From the NCBI GenBank assembly GCA_017557535.1, contig JAFYYM010000074.1:18245-82244 (forward strand): a stretch of DNA of 64,000 bases, read 5' to 3'. Source of the stretch: Bacteroidales bacterium (GTDB taxonomy: Bacteria > Bacteroidota > Bacteroidia > Bacteroidales > UBA932). Positions within the stretch are counted from its first letter, which is position 1. Every line of letters begins with the position of its first letter. This document shows positions 54,512-62,230 of the stretch, in pieces. Under the pieces are notes generated by a model. The model was given only the letters and a program-made list of their open reading frames with translations. It had not been told where the DNA came from and did not search any database. A program made the position numbers and the translations under genes.

Positions 54512-55336
54512 TTAATACACCGCCTTGACCCAAGGAGCCTTTGCCGCCATGTATTCCTTTACCTCAACGGGGATGTCGGTGCAAAGGAAATCCGCCCCGA
54601 GATAAATCCCGAGCATAGCGTCAGCGACGCTTTGTCCCGGCCAGAGACTGACTATCAAACCCTGTTCATGAGCCTTTTTGACCGCCGCTCTGGATGTGCC
54701 GTCCATAGTGGCCCCGAGTCGCTCTATTCCCATCGCTTTGCACAAAGCGATTGTCTCATCATTGCAGGGTTTCCCTGTGATGAGAAGCATCTGGACTCCC
54801 GGGTGCTTCTGCTGTAGATAGCGCAGTCCGCGGTAGTCTCCGGATGTGAAGAGATAAGTCGCCCCCGCGGGTTTGTTCCGCATGACTCTCTCATACAGCT
54901 TGTCGCAATATTCCCGGAGCCTTTCCTCGGGATAAAGGTCGACAGGAGATGTCTTCAGCTCAAATTCCACATAAGTCACATCCCCTTTCGAGTCCAGCCA
55001 ATCCATGAGCTCGTCTAGGAACATCACCTTATTTCCTTTCTTGGTCCTGGCCTTTCGGATCTGGGCCTCAGTCATCTCTTCAACAACACCTTCAGTGTCG
55101 GTCGTGCGTTTCAGGTTCGAGTCATGCAGGATGACCAGTTTCCCGTCAGCAGTCATCCGGATATCGGTCTCGTAGCCCCTGTAACCGGCTTTATAGCTGG
55201 ATTCAAAGGCAGGAATGGTGTTCTCGTCAAATTCCATCCTTCCTCCTCTGTGGGAGAAGAACCGTACTTGCTGTTCCTGGGCGAAGACTGAGACCGCCAT
55301 CAAGACCCAGATTAGAGTGAATAACGCTTTTTTCAT
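54512..55336 (-). CDS. Exported glycerophosphodiester phosphodiesterase, paralogue A
   Basis: 274 residues from ATG 55336; an earlier in-frame ATG at 55375 lies inside the promoter box. A signal peptide ends VSVFAQ. The full GDPD set is visible: FFSHRGGR, GYETDIRM, VILHDSNLKRTT and YVEFELKT. It splits glycerophosphodiesters to glycerol-3-P and an alcohol in the periplasm. By eye it is about 85-90% identical to the protein at 57674, which lies in inverted orientation 2.3 kb away. Confidence 0.93.
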   Translation of the reverse strand: MKKALFTLIWVLMAVSVFAQEQQVRFFSHRGGRMEFDENTIPAFESSYKAGYRGYETDIRMTADGKLVILHDSNLKRTTDTEGVVEEMTEAQIRKARTKKGNKVMFLDELMDWLDSKGDVTYVEFELKTSPVDLYPEERLREYCDKLYERVMRNKPAGATYLFTSGDYRGLRYLQQKHPGVQMLLITGKPCNDETIALCKAMGIERLGATMDGTSRAAVKKAHEQGLIVSLWPGQSVADAMLGIYLGADFLCTDIPVEVKEYMAAKAPWVKAVY

Positions 55337-55372
55337 ACTAGAAAAGATGATTCGAATTAAATAGTAGCTATG

Positions 55373-55380
55373 CAAATATA
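55373..55380 (-). promoter_or_regulatory. -7 box of GDPD paralogue A
   Basis: TATATTTG on the minus strand, 36 bases before ATG 55336, fits TAnnTTTG and rules out the longer start at 55375. Confidence 0.6.
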
Positions 55381-55401
55381 AGCATTGCGTGGGATTATTG
55401 T

Positions 55402-55409
55402 TATCTTTG
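55402..55409 (+). promoter_or_regulatory. -7 box immediately before the histidine phosphatase ATG
   Basis: TATCTTTG ends 4 bases before the ATG at 55414. The expected start point is at or within the start codon, so the message may be leaderless. Confidence 0.55.
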
Positions 55410-55413
55410 GGTT

Positions 55414-56712
55414 ATGAGACACTCATTTAGACTAATCACAGCCGCCTTAGGCGTCTTCACGCTTCTTAGCATTTCATTCACTTTAAGAGCCCAGACCTAC
55501 GATGTGCTGGATGTCGTGGCATCCAGCCGGGACAAGATGGCTGGGTGTGAGGGTCCGTACCGTTACGATGCGGCAGCTCTGACTCCAGCCCCTAAGGGCT
55601 ACTCCCCTTTCTATATTTCCCATTATGGTCGCCACGGCTCCCGTTACGCATGGAACTCAAACACTTATACACTTCTAAAAAAAGTGCTTGACGCCGCCTC
55701 TGACTCAGGGTCTCTCACTCCGAGGGGGCAAAGGTTGTATGATGACTTCGACGCATTCTACCTGAGACCCCTGCTCAACACAGGGGACCTCTCTGAACTC
55801 GGAATGGAGCAGCACATGGAAATAGCGAAAATAATGTGTCAGGATTTCCCCGAGGTGTTCAAAGATGGTGGAGAGGTTATGGCTATGGCTTCGACCTCCC
55901 AAAGGGCTATAGTCAGCATGAACGCTTTCACTGTCAGCCTCCAGAAATGCGCTCCTAAACTGAATATCAAAATGAATTCTCTCCACACCAACCTGAACGT
56001 GACGAATCCCGGAGGGGCCCCGAAAGAAATCGCGGAATACTACGAGGGAAGCATCATCGTCCCGGAGAGTGTGACCGACATGCAAGACCGTCTCACAGAC
56101 TATGATTCCATACTAGGGAAACTGTTCACAGACAGGGGATTCCTCGAGGAAATAGGAGGCCGGAGGGAATTTGTCCATGAGCTCTTCAACCTGTGGGCCG
56201 GGTATCACAACTATTCCGACGGGAACTGGCTTGAGGACATATTCAGTAAAGATCAACTCCTCACGATGTGGGAAATAGAGAACTATTCTGTCTATGTTGG
56301 CCATTCCAGGAACCGTTATCGTATGATTCCCCTTTTGAGAGATATCATAACAATGGCAGATGAGGCTATCGCCACTGGAGTATATAAGGGACATTTCCGT
56401 TTTGGCCACGACACTGTCGTTAACGCCATTTGCCCCCTTCTGAATATCAACGGCTGCGGTTTCGAGCCCGAGAAAACAGAAGATGTCAAATATTGGTTCC
56501 AAAACTATGACACCCCGAAGGGGGCCAACATACAGTTTGTGTTCTATCGCTCTAAAAAGAATCCGGATATTCTTTTCAAGCTCCTGAGAAATGGCAGCGA
56601 GGCCACCCTACCACAGCTCCAGCCTGTTTCAGGGCCATATTACAAATGGAGCGAATTCAAAGAATGGGCCTCATCAATGATGAAGGCCCATCCCCGGCTA
56701 CATCTTCCTTAG
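55414..56712 (+). CDS. Exported histidine acid phosphatase (phytase/MINPP-like)
   Basis: 432 residues with a signal peptide ending FTLRAQ. The nucleophile motif YGRHGSRY (RHG at 73-75) and the distal FRFGHDTVV (His-Asp proton donor) define branch-2 histidine phosphatases. MINPP-type members usually have His-Ala-Glu at the second motif, so His-Asp points to a more general phosphatase. It may dephosphorylate inositol or sugar phosphates outside the cytoplasm. It lies between two GDPDs. Its last 15 bases overlap the convergent DUF1080 gene. Confidence 0.9.
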   Translation: MRHSFRLITAALGVFTLLSISFTLRAQTYDVLDVVASSRDKMAGCEGPYRYDAAALTPAPKGYSPFYISHYGRHGSRYAWNSNTYTLLKKVLDAASDSGSLTPRGQRLYDDFDAFYLRPLLNTGDLSELGMEQHMEIAKIMCQDFPEVFKDGGEVMAMASTSQRAIVSMNAFTVSLQKCAPKLNIKMNSLHTNLNVTNPGGAPKEIAEYYEGSIIVPESVTDMQDRLTDYDSILGKLFTDRGFLEEIGGRREFVHELFNLWAGYHNYSDGNWLEDIFSKDQLLTMWEIENYSVYVGHSRNRYRMIPLLRDIITMADEAIATGVYKGHFRFGHDTVVNAICPLLNINGCGFEPEKTEDVKYWFQNYDTPKGANIQFVFYRSKKNPDILFKLLRNGSEATLPQLQPVSGPYYKWSEFKEWASSMMKAHPRLHLP

Positions 56713-57465
56713 CCAGATATTCCTGAAGCTTATTGGTTCGCTCTTGTCGCCGTGGGACTGGAGGCGGATTGGACCGTCACCGTGAGGAACTACCTTCGGG
56801 TGACCGATGTACTCTGTCGTTCCCCTGATGGTGAAGTTGTTCAGAAGCACGATTCCATTCTGAATCACAGTCACTGTGGGCGCCACCTTGTAAGTGCCAT
56901 CCTCGTTGAATACAGGAGCGCTGTAAATGATGTCGTAGACATTCCACTCTCCGGGCTTACGCATCGCGTTTGCCAAGGGAATCACCTGTTTGTAAACGCT
57001 GCCGGTCTGGCCATTGGCGTAAGTCTCGTTGTTGTAGCAGTCCAGGATCTGGATCTCGTACTTGTCCTGAAGGTAGACTCCGCTGTTGCCCCTGGCTTGG
57101 CTCGTCCCTGTGATATTCGTGGGTACGCACCATTCAAGATGAAGTTGGAAACTCCCGAAGCTTTCCTTGGTGATGATGTCTCCGGCGGACTTATTGACGG
57201 TGAAAACACCATCATGGACCGTCCACTTTGCTTCTCCACCATTGGCGGACTGCCATGCGTTCAAATTCCTGCCGTCAAACAACACGACAGCGTCGGATGG
57301 GGCTGAGTTGGTAAGGATGTCTCCAGGTGTGACGATCTTAGGCTGGGGGGTCCAGAACTCTGTCATTCCCGGACGCATCGGCTCAGGCTGGGGATAGGTC
57401 TTCTCTTGCGCCGCGGCAGAGAAAGCCAAGGTAAGAGCGATGATTGCTGTTAATGTTTTTCTCAT
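56698..57465 (-). CDS. DUF1080 exported protein (3-keto-disaccharide hydrolase family)
   Basis: 255 residues from ATG 57465; a possible start at 57504 sits inside the promoter box. A signal peptide ends AFSAAAQ. Family pattern: AVVLFDGRNLNAWQSANGG, GDIITKESFGSFQLHLEW, GNSGVYLQDKYEIQIL and the closing GPIRLQSHGDKSEPISFRNIW. This is the closest to the canonical DUF1080 length of the three in the window. It is convergent with the phosphatase gene and monocistronic. Confidence 0.88.
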   Translation of the reverse strand: MRKTLTAIIALTLAFSAAAQEKTYPQPEPMRPGMTEFWTPQPKIVTPGDILTNSAPSDAVVLFDGRNLNAWQSANGGEAKWTVHDGVFTVNKSAGDIITKESFGSFQLHLEWCVPTNITGTSQARGNSGVYLQDKYEIQILDCYNNETYANGQTGSVYKQVIPLANAMRKPGEWNVYDIIYSAPVFNEDGTYKVAPTVTVIQNGIVLLNNFTIRGTTEYIGHPKVVPHGDGPIRLQSHGDKSEPISFRNIWLRKM

Positions 57466-57501
57466 ATCGGTTGTTATTAATTTAATGTCGGTTCTCTCAG
57501 A

Positions 57502-57509
57502 CAAATATA
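57502..57509 (-). promoter_or_regulatory. -7 box of the DUF1080 gene
   Basis: TATATTTG on the minus strand, 36 bases before ATG 57465; its position decides the start. The remaining gap to 57673 holds only a one-mismatch plus-strand box, TATCTTCG (57536-57543), for the next gene. Confidence 0.6.
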
Positions 57510-57673
57510 GTAATATTATTAAAGAGATGATTTGCTATCTTCGCAATTGGCGGCAGCGATTCCTGAAATAGGGATTCGGTTGATTTCATATTCTCAAATA
57601 ATAGGAATGTTTCTGCCTTTGTTTTAAATTCGCGAAGGTGGCAATTACTTTTTTTGAACCAAAGTAAACCAAT

Positions 57674-58495
57674 ATGAGGAAGTTAGTGATTATCCTTTTC
57701 GTCTTGAATGTGACCGCGCTGTCCGCTCAGGATCTGCAACCTCGTTTTTTCTCCCATAGGGGAGGGCGTCATGAATTTGACGAGAACACAATCTCCGCTT
57801 TCGAGGCCAGTTACAAGGCCGGCTATCGTGGCTATGAGACGGACATCCGGATGACCAGGGATGGCAAGATGGTGATACTTCATGACTCCAATCTCACCCG
57901 GACAACGGACATGGATGGTGCCGTCGAATTGATGACCGAGGCGGAGATTCGCAAGGCCAGGACCAAGAAAGGTCACAAGGTCATGTTTTTGGATGAGCTC
58001 ATGGATTGGTTGGACTCCAAAGGAGATGTCACTTACGTCGAATTCGAACTCAAGACTAACCCTGCTGATCTCTATCCGGAAGAACGGCTCAGGGAGTTCT
58101 GCGACAAACTCTATGAGAGGGTCATGCGGAACAAGCCGGCGGGAGCGACATATTTGTTCACTTCCGGGGACTACCGCGGCTTGAGGTATCTCCAGCAGAA
58201 ATATCCAGGGGTAGAGATGGCTCTTATCACCGGGAAACCCTGTAACGATGAGACAATCGCTCTTTGTAATGCGATGGGAATCAAGAGGCTTAATGCCACG
58301 ATGGATGGAACGTCAAGGGCTTCCGTGAAGAAAGCTCACGAGCGCGGTCTGATTGTGTGCCTATGGCCGGGTCAGAGTGTGGAGGATGCAATGCTGGGAG
58401 TATATCTGGGAGCCGATTTCCTTTGTACCGACATCCCTGTGCAAGTTAAGACATACATGGAATCCAAGGCTCCTTGGATCAAGGCTGTTTATTAA
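57674..58495 (+). CDS. Exported glycerophosphodiester phosphodiesterase, paralogue B
   Basis: 273 residues, signal peptide ending VTALSAQ. GDPD motifs FFSHRGGR, GYETDIRM, VILHDSNLTRTT and YVEFELKT are complete. It is a near copy of paralogue A (54512-55336), differing mostly in the signal peptide and scattered surface residues. The neighbouring pnuC gene begins 10 bases later, so the two may be co-transcribed and NAD-type precursors or glycerophosphodiesters may be handled together, though this is only positional. Confidence 0.93.
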   Translation: MRKLVIILFVLNVTALSAQDLQPRFFSHRGGRHEFDENTISAFEASYKAGYRGYETDIRMTRDGKMVILHDSNLTRTTDMDGAVELMTEAEIRKARTKKGHKVMFLDELMDWLDSKGDVTYVEFELKTNPADLYPEERLREFCDKLYERVMRNKPAGATYLFTSGDYRGLRYLQQKYPGVEMALITGKPCNDETIALCNAMGIKRLNATMDGTSRASVKKAHERGLIVCLWPGQSVEDAMLGVYLGADFLCTDIPVQVKTYMESKAPWIKAVY

Positions 58496-58505
58496 TCAGG
58501 CCGAC

Positions 58506-59309
58506 ATGACTCCTACCGCAGAGAAGAGATTCAACCTGGCGTTCAATATATTCCTTGTCACGGGAATGATTGTCGCCGTCACGATCACGACCATATTCAA
58601 GCTACAGCAGCCTGAGGTGAAAACGTTCATGCTGCTCCTTGCCGCCTTTGGCTCCGTGATGGGAGTCATCAACACCGTGCTTTCCGCCAATGGACACCTG
58701 CTTACCTTCTTGTTCGGGTTGCTTGATGTCTTGGCCGCGACAGTGGTGTTGTACGACAACGGGATCATGGGCAATTTCGCCCTCCACGCTTTCTATTTCC
58801 TGCCGATGCAGTTCATCGGCTTCTGGCAGTGGAAGAAGAGGGGAGCAAAAGTCAGCGGTGAGAAAGATGAGGACACTAAGGTCAAGGCCAGGAAACTGAA
58901 CGGGCGTCAATGGGCTTGGGTTGTCTGCGGGATACTGGTGGGTGTCGCTGTAACTTATGGCATACTCTATTATGTGGATGCGGCTAAACTGGAGGCCGGT
59001 AAGATAGCTTCTTTCAACAAGTCGAAGATCCTTCTGGACGCCGTGGTGATGACCTTGAATATCGCCGGACAGGTCCTTATGAGCTTCGCTTTCATGGAGC
59101 AGTGGTACATCTGGATCCTGGTGAATATCTCCTCGATATCCCTTTGGACAGTGGCTCTTTTGAGTGGTTCCGGTTCCGGAAACGCTGCGGTGATGCTCAT
59201 CAAATATGTGTTTTATCTGATGAATTCCCTTAACGGTTTGAGGATCTGGCTCAACCTTTGCAAAGGACCTGCTTCCGGAACCCGGTTATCATTGGATTTG
59301 GAGAATTGA
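58506..59309 (+). CDS. pnuC: PnuC-type nicotinamide/vitamin transporter
   Basis: 267 residues from ATG 58506, 10 bases after the GDPD stop; the longer frame overlaps that gene. Seven to eight membrane helices with the family features FGSVMGVINTVLSANGHLLTFLFGLLDV, YFLPMQFIGFWQW and the late WYIWILVNISSISLW. PnuC proteins move nicotinamide riboside or related vitamins by facilitated diffusion followed by phosphorylation. A central Lys/Glu-rich loop (GAKVSGEKDEDTKVKARKL) is longer than usual. Confidence 0.88.
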   Translation: MTPTAEKRFNLAFNIFLVTGMIVAVTITTIFKLQQPEVKTFMLLLAAFGSVMGVINTVLSANGHLLTFLFGLLDVLAATVVLYDNGIMGNFALHAFYFLPMQFIGFWQWKKRGAKVSGEKDEDTKVKARKLNGRQWAWVVCGILVGVAVTYGILYYVDAAKLEAGKIASFNKSKILLDAVVMTLNIAGQVLMSFAFMEQWYIWILVNISSISLWTVALLSGSGSGNAAVMLIKYVFYLMNSLNGLRIWLNLCKGPASGTRLSLDLEN

Positions 59310-59381
59310 TGTTTTTTTATTTACTTTGCGACGTTATTGTGTGATTTTGGAAAGAATTTAAACTATTTAATTTTTATAACC

Positions 59382-59639
59382 ATGACTGAAGAAGAAATTG
59401 TAAAACAAGTCAAAGCGATCATCGTTGACAAACTCGGCGTTGAGGAGTCTGAAGTGACTGAGACCGCCAATTTCACAAATGATCTGGGAGCTGATTCTCT
59501 TGACACTGTTGAGCTTCTCATGGAGTTCGAGAGGGTGTTCGGAATAAAGATTCCCGATGAGGAGACCAGCACTATCGCGACAGTCGCTGACGCGATCGCC
59601 AAGGTTCAGGAGAAGATCGCAGGCAAAGAGGAGGCTTAA
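59382..59639 (+). CDS. acpP: Acyl carrier protein
   Basis: 85 residues from ATG 59382. The phosphopantetheine site is Ser39 in [16 protein letters not shown]; the acidic helices are typical. It carries acyl chains in fatty-acid synthesis. Unusually, fabF does not follow: a terminator comes 24 bases after the stop, then a convergent gene, so acpP is monocistronic here. Confidence 0.97.
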   Translation: MTEEEIVKQVKAIIVDKLGVEESEVTETANFTNDLGADSLDTVELLMEFERVFGIKIPDEETSTIATVADAIAKVQEKIAGKEEA

Positions 59640-59662
59640 TCCTTTTGTTTGACTTTAATTCT

Positions 59663-59692
59663 AAAGCCCCGACTCGAAAGAGCCGGGGCTTT
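59663..59692 (+). terminator. Terminator of acpP, probably bidirectional
   Basis: A 13-bp stem (aaagccccgactc / gagccggggcttt) with one mismatch and a gaaa loop. T-rich sequence follows on the plus strand, and the minus-strand gene ending at 59712 can use the same hairpin. Confidence 0.88.
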
Positions 59693-59711
59693 ATATTTTC
59701 ACACGTTGTTC

Positions 59712-61352
59712 CTATTCTTTTGGAACGGCGTAAGTGATTTTCAGTTTCGGGGTTCGTCCGTCCTTGGATCCAGGACCACGGAGAACGCACTTGTAAAAAC
59801 GGTCCTTGTCCATCTCCTGGCTGACGGATGTGGTGGTGGCTGATGCCGCCGCATACTGGGCCATCATCATGTAGTTATAATAGTTATTATAGCCATATCC
59901 ACCATAGCCATAACCGTAACCGCCATAACCACCGTAGCCATAACCGCCATAGCCTCCATATCCGCCTCCATAAAGCTGGTTGGCGTATGAAGCGTAAGCT
60001 ATCTGCTGGTAGTAGTTGGCCATCTGACTGGCGCTAGCGTCGGTTGTGGTTGTGGTCTCCACATGCATGATCAGCATCCAGATGTCGTAATCAGAGATGT
60101 CTTCCTTGTCTTTCTGCCTGATGATTTGCTGAACATGGTGGGTGATGTCGGGGGCATAGACACACAGGGAACGGTTGATGTCTCCCTGGTTCTCGTCAGA
60201 AGCGCTGGCGTCCGTGAGTCCGGCGAATACCACAGAGGTATCTGTCGATATCTTTATGGTGGGACTTAGGATGTCCGGGAAAAGGTACATCTTGCGATAG
60301 TCATCCGGGAAGTCAAAGGGCATCTCAATAGTGGCCTTGCTGATCAGGGCTGTTGCCGGGTCGACACCCTTGGAGGATATCTCCGCAAGCACCAATCTCC
60401 TGATCTCATCCGCTGAGATGACCGGCTTCAATCCGCCTCCTCCCTCCACGTACAGGTTGTCATCAGCTTTTCCGGCCAGATAACCCGATTCATGAGAGTC
60501 CACATTGAAGACATACTGATCAGGCAATGCGTTGGACTCAATAAGATAGTTGAGATCCTGGAACTCCAGCGGGCTGAAATAGAACATCAAGCTGGTGTCC
60601 CTCCTTTCCCCGTTATAGATGCCGCTATAGTACATGACAGCATAATTATCGGTCCTGGAAGGATAAGAGGAGCTGGATGAGCTGTTGATCTCAAGAATGT
60701 TCATCTTGAACAGGTTGAACCGTCCTCCATTACCAACGGGGTCGTTTGTGGTGATGTATATTCCCGGGAACTTCGAGGTGTACCTGTCATAATCCTCCAT
60801 ATCTTCCTGGGTGATTTTCAGGTACTTCTCTCCAAACTCGGAGGTGAACTCGAAGGTGAGGGAATCGGTGCCATTGACGATCGGAACGCCTTTGGTGATC
60901 CTCTTTGATCCATGCTTGACCTCGGTGTTGGAGTAATATTTCTTGGGATCCAAGGGCTCCGTGAGGTCATAAACATAGACATTTTGAAGTATGTTCGACT
61001 GGCTGGGATCGGCCACGGACACACTGTCAATCTCCGCCTGGAACCTGAATCTCTTGAATATCGGACTCTCGCCAAGATACACGGAATCGACGACTGGTAC
61101 AAGGATGATGGCGCAGCCCCTGCGGAATAACCCGAAAGTATCGTCACGGATGGCTCCGAAGTTGATCCTTCTGGATGAATAGGCGGAAAGGCTGTCGGAT
61201 GGCTTCATCCAAATGTCGTTGAGATCGAACGTGGCTGAGTGGAAATCATATTTCATGTTGGTGGCGATGAAATCTCCACCAAGTTTCTCATTTACATTGA
61301 CGCAAGACATCAGGGCCGCCAGGAGGGCGATCGCCACTAGAATCTTCTTCAT
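59712..61352 (-). CDS. DUF4270 lipoprotein with Gly/Tyr-rich tract
   Basis: 546 residues, lipobox ALMSC (Cys17). The family features are the N-terminal LGGDFIATNMKYDFHSATFDL and repeated beta segments such as DTSLMFYFSPLEFQDLNYLIES. Near residues 460-495 an insertion of Gly and Tyr (LYGGGYGGYGGYGYGG and continuing) is followed by NNYYNYMMMAQYAAASATTT, a low-complexity tract not expected in this family. DUF4270 proteins in Bacteroidota are commonly encoded next to a glycogen-synthase-like protein, as here (1 base gap). Function unknown, probably surface-exposed. Confidence 0.8.
   Translation of the reverse strand: MKKILVAIALLAALMSCVNVNEKLGGDFIATNMKYDFHSATFDLNDIWMKPSDSLSAYSSRRINFGAIRDDTFGLFRRGCAIILVPVVDSVYLGESPIFKRFRFQAEIDSVSVADPSQSNILQNVYVYDLTEPLDPKKYYSNTEVKHGSKRITKGVPIVNGTDSLTFEFTSEFGEKYLKITQEDMEDYDRYTSKFPGIYITTNDPVGNGGRFNLFKMNILEINSSSSSSYPSRTDNYAVMYYSGIYNGERRDTSLMFYFSPLEFQDLNYLIESNALPDQYVFNVDSHESGYLAGKADDNLYVEGGGGLKPVISADEIRRLVLAEISSKGVDPATALISKATIEMPFDFPDDYRKMYLFPDILSPTIKISTDTSVVFAGLTDASASDENQGDINRSLCVYAPDITHHVQQIIRQKDKEDISDYDIWMLIMHVETTTTTDASASQMANYYQQIAYASYANQLYGGGYGGYGGYGYGGYGGYGYGYGGYGYNNYYNYMMMAQYAAASATTTSVSQEMDKDRFYKCVLRGPGSKDGRTPKLKITYAVPKE
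59866..59976 (-). repeat. Tandem GGY-coding repeat inside the DUF4270 gene
   Basis: Imperfect repeats of units like ggtggttatggc (minus strand) encode the Gly/Tyr tract. Synonymous changes between units show selection at the protein level rather than recent slippage. Confidence 0.8.
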
Positions 61353-62177
61353 TTACTGCTGCAGCTGTTGATAAAACCTGTCGTATTCGTCGATGTAGCT
61401 GCCGTCCGCGATCGATTTTCCGTCGTATGGAAGGGTCGGAACCTTAAGTCCCTCGCAGAACTTGACCAATTCCTCATCCACATCCGGCGAGCCGAAAATG
61501 ACACCGTCAGAATACAAGGCAGCCATTTCCGCAAGATTTATGCCAGTGGGGGACTCCAGAAGGGACACGTCAGAGGGTTTGATTCCTCCGAATGGAATCG
61601 TGTCCTTGAATGTCTGTGAGAAAGATTCGGACGATATCTCGTTGTACAGAGAAGTGACGACTTTGCTTCCGGCGAATATGGGATCACCGTAATAGACTTT
61701 CTTCAAAAACAGGGGGACAAGATGGGATATCCATCCTTGGCAATGGATCACATCGGGTGCCCAGCGCAATTTCTTGACCGTCTCGAGAACCCCGCGGGCG
61801 AAGAATATCGCCCTTTGGCCGTTATCCTCGAAAAACTTTCCCTCGGGGTCATAAGCGACCTGCTTGCGGCGGAAATAATCATCGTTGTCGATGAAATAGA
61901 CCTGGATCCTGGCTGCCGCGATAGAGGCCACCTTGATCACCAGAGTCCTGTCGACATCCCCGATGATTATGTTCATGCCTGAAAGCCGGATAACCTCGTG
62001 CAACTGATTCTTTCTCTCGTTGATACACCCGTATCGGGGCATGAAAGCCCTGATCTGCTTCTTCCTGTCCTGGATACCTTGCGGAAGCTGGCGCCCTATA
62101 TTCGCTATAGGACTCTCGGGGAGGAACGGCGTGATCTCCGAATTGACAAACAAGACTCTGTTGACGGGTTCTCCCAT
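61353..62177 (-). CDS. GT5 N-terminal-domain protein (glycogen/starch synthase-like)
   Basis: 274 residues from ATG 62177, downstream of a -7 box that excludes a Met at 62198. The N-terminal Rossmann-like domain of GT5 is present (VLFVNSEITPFLPES, RAFMPRYGCINERKNQLHEV, APDVIHCQGWISHLVPLFLKK), but the second GT-B domain, with the ADP-glucose site, is absent. Standard enzymes have about 480 residues. Single-domain forms are typical of this phylum and may be regulatory. It forms an operon with the DUF4270 gene. Confidence 0.82.
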   Translation of the reverse strand: MGEPVNRVLFVNSEITPFLPESPIANIGRQLPQGIQDRKKQIRAFMPRYGCINERKNQLHEVIRLSGMNIIIGDVDRTLVIKVASIAAARIQVYFIDNDDYFRRKQVAYDPEGKFFEDNGQRAIFFARGVLETVKKLRWAPDVIHCQGWISHLVPLFLKKVYYGDPIFAGSKVVTSLYNEISSESFSQTFKDTIPFGGIKPSDVSLLESPTGINLAEMAALYSDGVIFGSPDVDEELVKFCEGLKVPTLPYDGKSIADGSYIDEYDRFYQQLQQ

Positions 62178-62195
62178 ATTAATGACTTTAGACCA

Positions 62196-62203
62196 CAAAG
62201 GTA
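62196..62203 (-). promoter_or_regulatory. -7 box of the GT5/DUF4270 operon
   Basis: TACCTTTG on the minus strand fits TAnnTTTG and lies 18 bases before ATG 62177. It fixes the start of the GT5-like gene. Confidence 0.6.
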
Positions 62204-62230
62204 CGAAAAAAATTCAAATAATTGATAATC

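Noticed and set aside
59866-59976. Repeats at 59.9 kb as non-coding tandem DNA
   Set aside because: They lie in frame within an intact DUF4270 gene and keep a Gly/Tyr pattern at the protein level.
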